Positions 1 through 12,676 are shown, counted from the stretch's first letter. The stretch: DNA of 64,000 nucleotides from Poecilobothrus nobilitatus (GCA_947095535.1 OX352774.1:72850416-72914415); one strand, 5' to 3'. Made by a program: numbers and translations. Notes: a model not told the origin generated them from the sequence alone.

Positions 1-2
1 AT

Positions 3-1856
3 ATATTTGATAATTTTGATTCAAATACAAAATGTGGTGAAATATTTGTTTCCAAAGGAGAATTAAACTATTTATGTACATTTTGTAGCAATATATTTTT
101 AAATTTACAAATCTTTTCGGAGCATTTATTTCAAGCACATCAACTTTTCAATTTTGAACCAATTAGTAATAACAATAATTATAATGTATTATCCAAAATA
201 CAAAAAAATTGCTCAAATACAAAGAAAAAATGTAATCAAGTAATCAAAACCCAACCAAAAGATTTTATTATTATAAATTCGACAACAGATACAACAAATT
301 CCTCAATAAGATCAGAATCACCAGTGAATCGTAACGAAACTGGTAGTGACGAAACTCACAAACTTATTAGTCCAGTTAGTTTCGACAATATGATATTAAA
401 TTTTGATAATCAGGTTTTTTTACAAGATAATTACGAATTTAGTAACGAATTAAATTCAATTGAAGATAATCCAGATAAAGAATTGTTGTTGATTGAAACT
501 AATATTTACAATAATAGCAGTGATATTAAAGTGCAATATGAAAACAATAATTATGATAAAAAATTGCAATCAAAACAAATAAAACAAAGTATCAAATCAG
601 ATTCCAATAGCAGTAAAGAACAAATAATTATAACTACATATAAAACAAGGTCTAATAAACCATTTCGTTGCGAAATTTGTAATAAAAAATTTGCAACAAT
701 TAAAAATATGAAGAATCACCAAAAAATATGTTTGGAAAGAGCACATACCATTCCTTATGGTTGTAAATATTGCCCAAGAAAATACCATGATCGAAATAAA
801 TGTCAAAGACACCAGCAAATAAAACATGCAAATGAATTAAATCCTGGTATTCCCAAAGGATATTGGAAATGTCAGATTTGTTATAAACTGCTACGAAATA
901 CATGTAGTAGAAAGAAACATGAAGATGGGCATTTCTTGTTAACTGACAAAAATGGTATTTCATTTTTATTTTATATAGGTATTTTAAATATTGTACCACT
1001 CTCTGTTATAATTTTAGGTAAGAAAGCTCAGTGTTCTTGTGAAGTTTGTGGAAAAAATTTATCTTCATCAGCGTCCTTGAAAGTTCACATGCGAATTCAC
1101 AATGAAGAGAATCGTTTTAAATGTGCGTTTTGCCCAGCTCGTTTTAAATTTTCTACATCATTAAAAACACATGAACTTTCCCATACTGGTGAAAGACAAT
1201 TTCAATGTCGTTATTGTGATAAACGTTTTTTACAAAATTCTCATCGCAAGAATCATGAAATTCTTCACAATAAGGAAAAAAAATTAGAATGTGTTCATTG
1301 TCATATGAAATTTCATCGTATTGATTATTTAAATTCTCATGTAAAGAATAAACATTCGGTAAATAAACAACAGAGTTTGGAAAATAATCGACCATTTCAA
1401 TGTAAATATTGTCAAAGTTCATTTACAGCCGAAAAATATTTAAAAAATCATGAACGTTTGCATATAAATGGAGTACAGTATAAATGTAAATATTGTGACA
1501 AAAGTTCAATTGTTAAAGGTATTATTGAGAGACATGAAAAAACACATTTAAAAACAAAAGAAACATTCTCATGTCATTTATGTTCCAAACAATTTGAATC
1601 TAAAAATGGTTTATTAAGTCATGTTAAAATAAAACATCCTGATAATAATGTTTTGGAATACAAATGCGGAAAATGTCAAACACAATTTAATAATTCATCT
1701 GATTTACAAGAACATATTCGTAAAATTTGTAGTATTGCAGTTAAAAGTTTTGGATGTGATATGTGTTCTGCTCGTTTTGAATTAGAACATGGTTTAAAAG
1801 TACATAAAGCTGTTACTCATATCATTGTTGATACATCATATCACCAAAAAGGTTAA
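3..1856 (+). CDS. C2H2 zinc-finger protein, 5' end outside the window
   Basis: Probable nuclear DNA-binding protein with tandem C2H2 zinc fingers. The frame is open from base 3, so the start codon lies just left of the window; alignment with the paralogue at 22246 suggests only about five codons are missing. An N-terminal finger-like unit (CTFC at about nt 75, histidines near 123 and 138) is followed by an acidic, Asn-rich linker. About twelve more fingers run from nt 666 to 1830; two have Cys in place of the last His. Linkers are mostly degenerate, with one TGER type. Bases 955-1017 read as a hydrophobic insert inside a linker and have GT...AG ends; I take them as a 63-nt in-frame intron, giving join(<3..954,1018..1856). 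The first internal Met/GTG-like codon at 324 is not the real start. The target is unknown and I do not recognise a named orthologue. Confidence 0.85.
   Translation: MFDNFDSNTKCGEIFVSKGELNYLCTFCSNIFLNLQIFSEHLFQAHQLFNFEPISNNNNYNVLSKIQKNCSNTKKKCNQVIKTQPKDFIIINSTTDTTNSSIRSESPVNRNETGSDETHKLISPVSFDNMILNFDNQVFLQDNYEFSNELNSIEDNPDKELLLIETNIYNNSSDIKVQYENNNYDKKLQSKQIKQSIKSDSNSSKEQIIITTYKTRSNKPFRCEICNKKFATIKNMKNHQKICLERAHTIPYGCKYCPRKYHDRNKCQRHQQIKHANELNPGIPKGYWKCQICYKLLRNTCSRKKHEDGHFLLTDKNGISFLFYIGILNIVPLSVIILGKKAQCSCEVCGKNLSSSASLKVHMRIHNEENRFKCAFCPARFKFSTSLKTHELSHTGERQFQCRYCDKRFLQNSHRKNHEILHNKEKKLECVHCHMKFHRIDYLNSHVKNKHSVNKQQSLENNRPFQCKYCQSSFTAEKYLKNHERLHINGVQYKCKYCDKSSIVKGIIERHEKTHLKTKETFSCHLCSKQFESKNGLLSHVKIKHPDNNVLEYKCGKCQTQFNNSSDLQEHIRKICSIAVKSFGCDMCSARFELEHGLKVHKAVTHIIVDTSYHQKG
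955..1017 (+). other. Probable 63-nt phase-1 intron, open in frame
   Basis: It starts GTATTTC and ends TTATAATTTTAG. It is a multiple of three with no stop, so an ORF finder reads straight through it. Its translation is a hydrophobic stretch (FLFYIGILN...) unlike a zinc-finger linker. Removing it joins DKNG to KKAQCSCEVCGK, giving a normal spacing between fingers. The paralogue has no counterpart of this insert. Confidence 0.7.
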
Positions 1857-1907
1857 AAACATATTTATTTTTTTTTTACTTCGTAATTGCAATTTAATGC
1901 AAAAAAA

Positions 1908-1913
1908 AATAAA
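1908..1913 (+). terminator. Polyadenylation signal AATAAA, first zinc-finger gene
   Basis: A canonical AATAAA hexamer lies about 50 bases after the stop codon at 1854-1856. It is assigned from position only; such hexamers also occur by chance in DNA this A+T-rich. Confidence 0.45.
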
Positions 1914-3161
1914 ACAATTTAAAAAACGTAGGCTTTGTTTTAAATTAGGAATGACTTTTATGTTTAAGTTATATATTTAAAAATATTTTTTAAATACTAA
2001 AATTTAAAAATTAACTTATTGTTACCGAAAAAATTTTGTTTTTTTTTTTAAATACATATATAAATACATAATTTTAAGGAAAAACTTTATATTGGAATTC
2101 ACTTTCATGTGATATGTTCTTTTATTTTTATTTTATCAATTAATTTTATTAATAATTAGTATAAAAAAAGACATAATAATACAGAAAATTATTAACTATC
2201 ATATTTTCTAATATTCTTCTCACAATAAAATTTACATAAACTATAACTAAAACATTTTAATAATTTATACATAAATATACAGATATTTTTTAATTAAAAT
2301 ATAAAAAAAAAAAATATATGTACAATTTAAAACCAATATATTAAAATGATTGCGCTTTCTTAGACTGAACATTTATTTAAGAATATTGTAAGTACATAAA
2401 TATATTTATATATTTATTTATGTCAATATATTTATATTTTTTCTTTAAGTGTTATAAATGTTGAATGAGCAAAAAAAAAAAAAAAAAAAATTAAATAAGC
2501 TAATGTTTAAAGATATTTTACATTTATCTCAGTGCATAGGCAAACAAAATTTTAAAATTCGTATAATAATTATAGATTTACATATTTACAATTAAACATA
2601 AATTGTTAACATTTCAAATATAAATTTTTATTAGTTTATATAATCAGATTAAAATTGATTTATATATCAAATTACATTTGACTATCATTGCAGATTATTC
2701 ATCGTCTAATATTTATTTTAATTAAATATTTTTCTTTTTGAAAATTTATTGGTTTTGTATTTGTTATTTTTTGTTGTAATGATAGTCTTCACTCTTCAAG
2801 TAGGCATTTACAAAATTTAACAAAAAAAATAATTTTTAATATAACTTAACATGTCTACCAGTTTATTTTTGTTGAATGTCATGCAACTTCCTTTAAATAC
2901 AGGACAGAGTGTTCATTAATTAATTCGTGATCAAATCTTTATTTATTATACTTATAAAACTTAAAATTGAAATAATTATTCTTATATGTATTTAAATTAA
3001 ATTAATATAATTATTTTATTTTTTGTTTTAATCGGTATTAAAACAATATTTAAAAATTTATATCGCAATCCATTTTCAATTATTTGTGATTCTCAAACAT
3101 ATTTAACTTTCTTTTATTATTTGTATGCATTTTATTTTTATTTTTTATTTATTTTTGTTTA

Positions 3162-3164
<3 letters not shown>

Positions 3165-3192
<28 letters not shown>
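3165..3192. repeat. (AT)n microsatellite
   Basis: A run of 14 uninterrupted AT dinucleotides. It is the longest pure AT tract I noticed in the intergenic DNA. Confidence 0.9.
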
Positions 3193-4673
3193 TCTAATAA
3201 AGTGTTGTAATAAAAATTTTGAAAAATTAATTTAGCATTGAAAAATAAAATAATATTAATATTATAATAAAAAGTATTATCTGGTATTATTTTTAAATAA
3301 AATTTAAAAAATCATAATTATTGAAAATTTAAATATAGATTTAGAAATTTATGCATAGCAATAAATGTATATTTAATAATAATAGTTTTGATGAGTTACA
3401 AATTGTGTATGTTATTTGAATTTAAATTTATATAATATAAATTAACTAATTTTTTTTTTAAATCTATATTCGATTTAAAAGATGCTTGCTATAAATTATA
3501 TCCATATTTGAATAATGATTGTAAATAATTTTATTAAAACTGAGATAAATTAAAATAAAATTGTTAAAAAAAAAAAAAAAAAAATAATGGGCACACATTA
3601 AGACAATTGAATTTTTTTTTTTTTTTTATAGATTTGTATTTAAATATATTTGAATAATTAATATTATATATATTATGTAATTGCCAAATTTAAAATTTAT
3701 ATATAATATATATATTAGAACTTTATGTGTATTTGTAAAAAAAAAAAAAAATTAATAAATATTTACTTAATATTTAATTAAAAAGCAATAACAGACCACT
3801 TAATGTTGATCTGTACAAAATAATTGAATTATTAAAATTATTTTGAAGAAAAAAAGTTACACCGTAGTAAAAAAAAAAAAAAAAAAAAAAAAACAAAATA
3901 AAAAAAATGTTTAAGCTTTAAGAATGAGAAGAATTTATCTCACTTTTTATTGTAAATTATAAAATTTACGTATAATTATCTAATTATTATTATTATTATT
4001 ACATTTAGATTTAAAATCCGAAAAAATATATAACATTTAATAAAAACAAAATAATAATTGTTCAATGTGGTTTACAAATTTAGATGTAATGGAATATTTT
4101 CCTTAAAAAAAAAAAAACAAAAAAAGACAGCAAAATTAACAAATAAAGAAATAGAATATAAAATAGTTATTCTTGAAAAATGGAATTAAACGCAATATAA
4201 TTGTAAGTACAGAATTAATAATTATTATATATTTTAAAATATAATTATATGTATCAAATTTTCTACAAATTTTTTTTTTTTTTTTTTGTTTAATATTATT
4301 TTCTAATGTTTGTTATTTTTGGAGGTTAACTATAAATAATCAGCATGAATAAAAATCAAATTTGATTACTTAATTAATTCTTTTTGTAAAAACTTCTGCA
4401 ATTTTGGCATTATATTAAATTTGATACTATAAATTTATAAAAATCTAAAATTTTTACATTTTTTATATAGTTTTTTTTTTTTTATATTTTTGCAGGTGGT
4501 TCATTTTGGAAATGGTTCATATGAAAATAGTTAATTTTTACATGGTTTCTGAACATGTTTTCTAATGTAAATATATATTTTAAAATTTTAATTTTAATTC
4601 AATTCAAATGGATTTTATAAAAATGAGTACATATATAATTTATGTGAAATATTTATTGAAAAATGAAAGGTCC

Positions 4674-5046
4674 AGAATCATCTCAAAAATTCGCGGCGGC
4701 TGTCAGAATTTTTTTTTGTAGTCCATGTATTTGTTCATGGTTTGTTCACAATGATGACGAATATTCGCCGCGGTTTTTTCGTTGGCGGCAATAATTAACA
4801 TAATTTATAATTTTACCGTCGCGAATTTTTTTTGACATAAGAATAAAATCAATCAAAATCAATCAAAGTTAAAATATGTAAACAAACAAGTGAAAGTGAA
4901 TTTAAATTTTTAAAAAATGAAAATGCAAAAAATTTTTTTTCAAATTTAAAATTAACCGAATCGAACCGACAACTCAATAATTTGAATTTTGTAAACTGGG
5001 TCAATGGCGAAATTTGTCAACTGCCGAGAATATTCGACATGATTCT
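4674..5046. mobile_element. Inverted-repeat (MITE-like) element
   Basis: The ends are imperfect inverted repeats: the left end reads AGAATCATCTCAAAAATTCG and the complement of the right end AGAATCATGTCGAATATTCT, with similarity continuing another 15 bases. GC-richer blocks (GCGGCGG, CGCCGCGG) stand out from the surrounding DNA. At 373 bp, with no coding frame, it looks like a non-autonomous DNA transposon. No clear target-site duplication was found, so the exact ends are uncertain. Confidence 0.5.
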
Positions 5047-5068
5047 AATTTCACCTTAAATTTCACAA

Positions 5069-5573
5069 GGTCTGTTCGCCTTCGCGTACTTTTATTTGCA
5101 AAAATTTACAAATGCGAGGACAATTAAAATTTCAGAGAATAATCGAAAAAATTTTACTCATTTCAAACAAATGCTACCATTTAAAACAAAAAAGTACGCG
5201 AACACTTTTTTACAAAAATTTACAAAATACCTACTTTACATGTCGAAAGAAATTAGAAAAACTTTTTAATACTTAAATTAATAATTTAATTAAAAATGTA
5301 AAAAAAAGTATTAAATACCTATATGGAAAACGAAAATTTAATGTTATTAAATGACAATAACAAAAAATAAACGTCAGTAAATTATTACAAATATTAACAA
5401 ATAAAAATTTTATTTGTAAAAATTTTAAAAAGAGAACCGTCTATTTTTTACTAAATTTCCTTTTTTTTTTAGTTTTTTTTTTTAAATAAAACTAAAATTT
5501 TTCCAGTACGCGAACATTTTTTTGCGAAAATTTACATAAATTTTTGTAAAGTTTTTGTATGCGAACAGACTTT
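5069..5573. mobile_element. Inverted-repeat (MITE-like) element
   Basis: The left end GGTCTGTTCGC is mirrored at the right end, whose complement begins AAGTCTGTTCGC. The motif GTACGCGAACA with a following TTTTTTGCAAAAATTTAC-type block occurs near both ends and again near 5190 in inverted orientation. It is non-coding, and abuts the 4674-5046 element with a gap of about 22 bases. The superfamily is not assigned. Confidence 0.5.
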
Positions 5574-6699
5574 GTTTGTTATTGCAGACAGTTTTTGTTA
5601 TTGTTTAAAATATAATATTTTTAATATTAATTTAATATTAATAATAATATATTATAATATCATAGAGTAAACATAAAAGTAAATAATTTCTTTATGCAAT
5701 AGTAAACATTTCAATATTAAAATTATTTAATGTTTTTATTGTTCTTTTATATATATATATAAAACAAACTGATATACATATATATATACATACATACATA
5801 CATACCTTTTTACTTTAACTGAAGACATTTTTACTAAAAGTCAAGATTTTTTTTTTTTATATCAATTGAAGAAATTTTTATTTTGAATGATGTTTTTTTA
5901 TTTTAAGTGAAAACATTTAAAAATTAAAGTAAAAAATTACATATAATGTACTCGTACATATATAAATTGTACATACATAATATCAGATACATTTAATATC
6001 TGGTCAAAATATATAGGTACATATATTAAATATTTATACCTATAACCTAAATTACTAAAGTAAAGATTCTTCATTTAAAATAAAAATGTCTACGCGTAAA
6101 GAAAAAATATCTTCACCTAAAGTAGAAAATATTCACTTAAAGTAAAAAAGTCTTCAGTTTAAATAAAATTGGTATAGGATTTAATATTAAGTTTTCAATA
6201 AAATAAAACACACATTTTGTGTTTTGTTTTTGTTTTATTTGAAAAGAAATATATACATCTATTAGACTCATCCATCACTGAGGCGATGAGAGAAAAATTG
6301 TATTCCATCACGTTTAGTTAAAAATATATATATTTTTTTTTTACTTTTCATAGTTTCATAGTTTTATAATTTTTTTTATTTTTATTATATGACTTTTAAG
6401 ACACGTGAAAACATTTTTGCAATGTTGATAATACTTGGCTACTATTAAAAATTTTTTTATTTTGCATTTAAAACTAAATTTTTCATTTTCTTTTTAAACG
6501 TAAACAAAAGAAAAAGTATAAATTTGTTTTAAAATTTTAGTAATACTTTTGCAAAAATATACAATAGATTTTTTAAAAATGAAATAATAAGATGAAAAAA
6601 AAAATTGTCTTACATTTTGTAATATTTTCTTTCTAAAATGAATAAACATAAAAAAAAAACACGAAAATTCAAAATAATTTTTCATACTTACCTATTAGA
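5574..6699. other. AT-rich intergenic DNA
   Basis: Low-complexity A/T sequence with a short CATA tetranucleotide run near 5790-5806. A minus-strand open frame near 6494-6685 is almost all Phe/Lys/Ile from poly-T and is not credible as a gene. Confidence 0.5.
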
Positions 6700-6890
6700 C
6701 CAAAAGTGATACTTATCGCTAAAAAAAAAATACTGGTGATATAAAAAATTGTTATCGTATACGTAAAAAAAAATATCTTGCAAAAATATTAAAAACGATA
6801 TTTTTGACAGTTAATATCGCGTCAATTTATAATAAGAAAACCATCGCGTCAGTGATATTCTTCGTATGATACGTCTTGAAGAATGTGGAT
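6700..6890. repeat. Dispersed repeat, related copy at 35535-35745
   Basis: Both copies carry the block GATATTCTTCGTATGATA near the right end, a GTGATAC(T/G)TATC block near the left end, and CGCGTCAA in the middle. The order and spacing agree over about 200 bp although many bases differ. This is likely an old non-autonomous element; no family is assigned. Confidence 0.45.
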
Positions 6891-9800
6891 GAAAATAACA
6901 AATTTTGTACATTTTATTTAAGATTAAATAAGATTAAATTTAAGATTAAATAAAATGTTTTACTATTTTGCAATTAAAAAATAAATATTTAAATTATATT
7001 GCATCATTTTACTACTTCTTCTATTATAATACAGTAATTTACAAAATTTTTTATAAATTATTTCGAAATTTCTGTAAAAAAAAAAAAAAATAAATGAAAA
7101 ATTATTTAATTTGCTCTAAATGCACTTTTTGATGTACTGTAGTTTAACTTTAATTTGAGTGGTGAACTATATTATTGTTTAATACCATCATTCATTAAAT
7201 AGCATTAGTTTCGTAATAATTTATTAACTATATAATATATTTATGTAGAAAATTAATGTAGTTATGTATTTCAAAATATTAATTAAAAATAATTATTCGT
7301 TATTTAGTCTTCGTTTATTAAATTAACGTTTAGACTTTTCATATTTCATTTTTTTTTTCGTTGATAATAAATAATGAATTTATTTTATATTTAGATCTCT
7401 TAAACTTTAATTCAACGTACATAAATATAATTGATCCAATTTTTAAAAATCGTAATTAAAAAATATAAAGATCAATGTATTTATTAAGTATAGCTCTTCA
7501 AAAAAATTTAATATACTTGACAAGAAAAATTGAAAAAATCTATTCATAGAAAAATATTATTTTATTTTAAAAGAAATAAACTATTTTTCAAAATAAAATT
7601 AAAAAGACATTTTTTTTTTTTTTTTTTTTCTAATTAATAAAAAGCTATACATAAATGTATTAAAAATAATAAAAAAAATATATATATTTTTTAGTAGAAA
7701 TTAAATTAAATATACAATACATATTATAATTAATTATAACATTAAAATTAATCTGAAAAAAAAAAAAAAAAAAAAAAATAATAAATAAAAATTAAAAAAA
7801 TTAATAAATAATTAATTTGACCACCTGAAAACTTATGATATTTACAAATAAATTAAAACAAAATAAAACAAAAAATTAATATTTATTGCAATAAGATCAT
7901 ATTTTTACTTATGATAATTTTAAGGAAATATAGTTTTAAATAATAAACATTTAATGTTATATTTAAAGTTATATATGAATATACATATTAATAGATATTT
8001 AAATGTCTTTTTTGAAATATTTAATAATAAATTGACATTAATATTAATATTTAAAAAAAAAAAAAAAAAAAAAACAAATAATTATAATAATTAAATAGCA
8101 CAAAAATTTCAATTATGAAATTTTAATTTTTTTTTTTTGTTTTTTATTTTTTGTATAAATGCTATTCAGATTGAAGTGAAATTTATGATTTCTCTGTTAT
8201 TACTTTAGATGCTCTTCTTTTTCTTCTTCAGTTCTTCAAAAAAAAAAAAAAATTAAATTAATTAAATAATAAAAAGATAGTAAACAGATAAATTTGAATA
8301 AAAAATTAATAATAGAAAATAATTTATTAATTAAAAGTTAATGGTAAAAAATTAAATAATCTAAAATTTCATCATTGAGTTCAAATATTATATTTAAATT
8401 TTAACAAAAAAAGAATATTTTATTATAAAAAGATCTATTAAAATTTTATCATTAAGATCTATTAAAAATAAAATTCGTTTAGTGTCACTTTAATATTTTT
8501 TATTTAGTCTTTAAAAATTAATTAGCTTTAATTTCAAGTCTACAGACTTAAAAAATATACAGTATTCATATAAATTAAATAAGACATTTTTTTTTAACAA
8601 AAAGATAAAAAAAAAAAAAAAACTTAAAATTTGTAATTTAAAAATGAAATTTTAAACTTTATCAAAAAATTAATAATGGTAACTTAAATAAAAACTTTAA
8701 AAAAGTTAAATTAAAACTGAAAATTTATTAGACAGTACTTAACATGGTTGGGTAAAAAGGTATGTTGACTTTAAAAATTGTTGTTTCTGAAAATATCAAT
8801 TCAAAAATGTCTGCATTGAAATTGTTGATTTATACAATTTGTCATTTTTTTTTTTTTTTTAAATATCGAATTAAAAATAAATCTTCTGTTTCCAAAAATT
8901 AGCTACAACAAATTATTGAGACTTTGATTTTGTTAAAATTTTCAAAATCTCTTTTGAAAGAGATTTTTAAAGTTGACAAATATATTGTCAAATAAATAAA
9001 CAAATAAATTATTAGTAAGGAAAGTTGTAAATTAAAATTTTTATATTATTAAAATAAAAGTTTTTAAATTAAAGTAATTTTAAAGTACAGAAAAGGATTT
9101 TCTATTATCTTTGACGTTTTAAATGTCACTAAACCCAACAAAACTCTGCTAAACCATACCAAACTAAAACTTTTTCTAACAAAAAATCCTATAATACATA
9201 CATACTACATAATACATGTACAATATATACGGAAAAAACTTATAATCTTGATTTTCTAATCAACTGTAAAATTTCTCTTAACTAATTTTTTGTTTTTATA
9301 TATATATGTATAGATATTATAATTAATTAATAACAAGGGCAAAGATCCAATACACACTATTTTCTATCAAAATTACAATTAAAAGATGACATTTTGGCGC
9401 GGACATTTTATCCAATTAATATTTAGTACAACTGACATTTTTTTCATAAAAAAAAATACGAATATTTCATACTTTGACTTAATGGAACTTTACGTAATGT
9501 CAGGATCTCCACTTAAGCTGTGTAACTAAATTAAGATTTAAACATTATTTGCGTAACTTCACGTATTGTAAAATTCCATTTATGTATTCGTAATTTCTAA
9601 ATAATTTTTTTGTGGTGGCATGCAAATAAGTCCGGAAAAGAAAAATAATATAACTGTTATTTAAATGTTTTCATTATTACCAAATTATATAATATTAAAC
9701 TTACTTTTATACTTACATTGTTATAATGCTTTGCTTTATTTTTATTTTATTTATTTTTTTTTTTTTAAATAAGATTAATTAAAAATATTTAAAATATAAA

Positions 9801-11070
9801 AACTTATCTTTTCCAAATTTCTAATCACTATTTTAAAGCCATCATTATTTTACAAACGAATAATTTTTGAATTGACAATAAGTTTTCAAAATTAATCAAA
9901 TATATTTTACACAAAATCTAAAATTAAATTAATTTTTTTTTTTGACTTTTAAAGAGTAAATTTTCCCTAAAACAAAAAAAAAAAAAAAAAATAACAAAAA
10001 ACCTATTAAAAAGTAAGTTTAAAACAGTAATAACGTAATAACAAGAAAAAGAGTTAAAACTGCCTTAGAAAAAAAAAAAAAAATATTAATAACAATTTAC
10101 AAAAATAATTTATTTTTAATTATATTAATTTGATTTATGTGATATATGTATAATTTAAGAAAAAAAAAATTATAAAATAATAAAAATAAATTAAAATTAT
10201 AATTTTAGGAATAATACAAAAGAAAAAAAAAAATATTGAAAAATTGTGGTCCAAAATGTTTAGGCTGTTGTTTAAAAATAAAATCATAAAAAAAATTATA
10301 CAAAAAAAATTTTAAAAATTTTTTATTTTTGTAATTTTTAATGAAAAAAAAAAAGAAAAACAAAAACTTATAAAAGGAAAATAAATCTGTGAACAATAAA
10401 AAATGACACCAAAAACTTTTTTTTATATTAAATTTTTTTTTTTTTTTTTAAATTAAATTTGTTATTTAATTATATTATATTAATATAAAAAAGTAATATA
10501 TGTATATTAAAAAATGTTTCTATTTTTTTTTTTCATTCTTTTTTTTTTTTTTTCGTTTGTTATCGTCAATCTGAATAGACATTTTATTATACATAACTGT
10601 ATTTATGTAATTTAAAAATAAATATAAAATTTTTGAAGTTTAATCAAAGTCTTGAATTTATTGGTCAAGAAAAACTAATTATTATGGCCACGCCAAAAAC
10701 AAAAAAAAAATATTACCATTTTTATAACATGTATTTCAAATAATTATTTGATTTATGATTTTTGTTTTCCATTAAAAGAAATTAAAAATTAATAAATTAA
10801 AGGTTAAAAGATTAATACAAAAATTAATTTTATTCGAAACTGAATTTTTAAAATAAATAAAGAAAAAAATAATTTTTAATAATACATAATATTTTTTAAA
10901 TTAAAAGTTAATTATATTTGTCAAAATATAAAAACTTATAAAGAGGTATATATAATGTCTTGAAATCGATTAACATTAAGATCCAAATTAACTCCAAAAA
11001 GAAAAAAAATAGTAAAGGATACATGCATAGGCGTAGGCGTTCAAATCTTGTTAAATTTCTTTATAGGTCC
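6891..11070. other. AT-rich intergenic DNA
   Basis: More than 4 kb of A/T-rich sequence with frequent homopolymer runs. Nothing resembling an exon, RNA gene or recognisable element was seen. The one listed-length open frame (10205-10396, minus) is a Phe-rich poly-T artefact. Confidence 0.5.
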
Positions 11071-11340
11071 AGGGGCTTCGGTAGTTGGTAGGCGTGTGGC
11101 ATATTAACCGAAGGAGTGTTGGTTCGATCCCTGCACAGGTCGTAAGTGTTTTTTTCTTTACATACCCCCCTTACAACCAAATATAATGTAAATATATAGT
11201 ATATAATATAAAAAAAATAAATAATATTAGTATATAATTTAATAATAGTATAAAAATCTATAATGGCCTTAGTAGCCGATGGTTCAATAATATTGCATTA
11301 CATTTATGTATGTAATATTAATATAAATAAATAAATAGGT
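11071..11340 (+). mobile_element. tRNA-derived SINE, different from the family at 12452
   Basis: A tRNA-like head (11071-11142) has an A-box-like segment GTAGTTGGTAGGCGT and a B box GGTTCGATCCC at 11121-11131. It is followed by a non-tRNA body and ends in a short AAAT-type tail (ATAAATAAATAAATAGG) near 11325-11340. It does not fold as a complete tRNA and is followed by a body, so a SINE fits better than a tRNA gene. It is the only plus-strand SINE I found. Confidence 0.6.
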
Positions 11341-11443
11341 TCATAAACTTGAAAAAAAATTAAAATTGTTATAAATTAAAAAAATAAAACAAAATTACAT
11401 TTTAAATCAAGTTACGATATTTTTAAACTTTATATACAGGGTA

Positions 11444-11678
11444 TTCAACTCTCAATTGTCTTCCTTAAGGTGGGTGATCAGCGATATCGATTTTTGTCAT
11501 CACAATTTATATTTTACTGTTTTCGAGAAAATTCAATATTCTCGAAAAAACTTCTAGAACTTCAAAGTAATATCATTAAAAAAGAAAATTTCTAATAAGA
11601 AATAGACTTTTCAGAACAATTTTTGTTTATCTTGACATCCCGGATCGTCCATGTCAAGGAAGATCATCGAGAGTCGAA
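11444..11678. mobile_element. Short inverted-repeat element
   Basis: The left arm TTCAACTCTCAATTGTCTTC is matched by the complement of the right arm, TTCGACTCTCGATGATCTTC. The arms are preceded by TACAGGGT. The 235-bp interior is GC-richer than its surroundings and non-coding. It resembles a degraded non-autonomous DNA transposon. Confidence 0.4.
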
Positions 11679-12451
11679 AACAATGTTTATAATAAATTGT
11701 ATTATATAAATTGAAAAAAAGAAAATTTTTCATTGACATTAATTTTTTAAAAATTATTTTTTCGATGGCATTGTGCTTTAATTTTATTATTTATTACACA
11801 TATTTCGCATATTATTTAGGTTTACAAATCTATATATGTTTAGTAAACATTAAATAAGTACGTCTCTAGTCTATTACAAAAATTTTCTGCACAACAAGCG
11901 CTCATATGCATATCACGAGACTACATTATGACGATAGACATTTTTTATCATATAATTAAAGTAAAATATATTTATACGTCAACTAAAACTAAAATTAAAC
12001 CGTTAACAAATTTATTACTGTAAATGTGTAAGTTATAATTTCCTGTTATTCATTTAAAATTTTTAACGAAGTTTTAAAAAGTCCACAATTGGAATCATCT
12101 CATTATCTGAAAAAAAAAAATCCTAAATAAACAAAAGTTTTAAATTGACAAAACTCTCGAAAAATTAAATTTGAAAAGTAAACTTCTAAAAACAGAATCA
12201 TTATTCTCCAACCTCGAATTTAAATTTTTATTCGAGATTTTTTTTTATACCAATATCTTAGGAGTGAGTCTCCAAAATTTAAATCTAAAACAAAAGTCCA
12301 ACATATCAATCAATAAAATTGATTTAAATATGATCCAATAGTTATGTATAACAAAAGTTGATTGGTGTCGTAAAAATTATATGATAATAATGATACATAT
12401 ATTAAATACTTCCCCGCAAACGGGGATAGGTAATTTCTTTATTTTTTTTTT

Positions 12452-12676
12452 GTGCATTTCCCTGCCATATAAATGTAACAAGGAAATTTTACACAGCGTT
12501 TCTTTTTCATGCGTGGCTGTACATGTCGTAAGAGGGAATTACTCCCTCGTGTCGTCGTAAGAGGGAATGTCGTAAGAGGAAATTACTCTTGCGACGTGTG
12601 TGGGATTCGAACACACACTTCCTCGGTGTTTACAACTTATTTTATACGCTCTTAACCACTACGCTACCGAGGCCTC
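12452..12676 (-). mobile_element. tRNA-derived SINE (main family of this window)
   Basis: Read on the minus strand, it opens GAGGCCTCGGTAGCGTAGTG, has an A box (TAGCGTAGTGGTTAAGAGCG) and a B box (GTGTTCGAATCC), then a body with GTCGTAAG...GGAAATTAC...TTTATATGGCAGGG. This is the best-preserved tRNA head of the five copies. It is longer than the others because a GTCGTAAGAGGGAATT-type block is repeated in the middle (about 12525-12590). Confidence 0.8.

Larger units (their letters stand above)
1857..4673. other. AT-rich intergenic DNA
   Basis: After the 3' UTR of the zinc-finger gene there is only low-complexity A/T sequence with poly-A and poly-T runs of 10-25 bases and an (AT)n tract. No open frame with coding character, RNA gene or recognisable repeat family was seen. 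Confidence 0.6.

Noticed and set aside
10205..10396. Phe-rich minus-strand frame
   Set aside because: Translation of poly-A/T; similar frames at 6494-6685, 17530-17793 and 63205-63414 were rejected for the same reason.
12595..12676. Possible functional tRNA gene on the minus strand
   Set aside because: A and B boxes are good, but the acceptor and anticodon stems do not pair properly, and the sequence is one of five copies with a shared non-tRNA body, so SINE is the better call.
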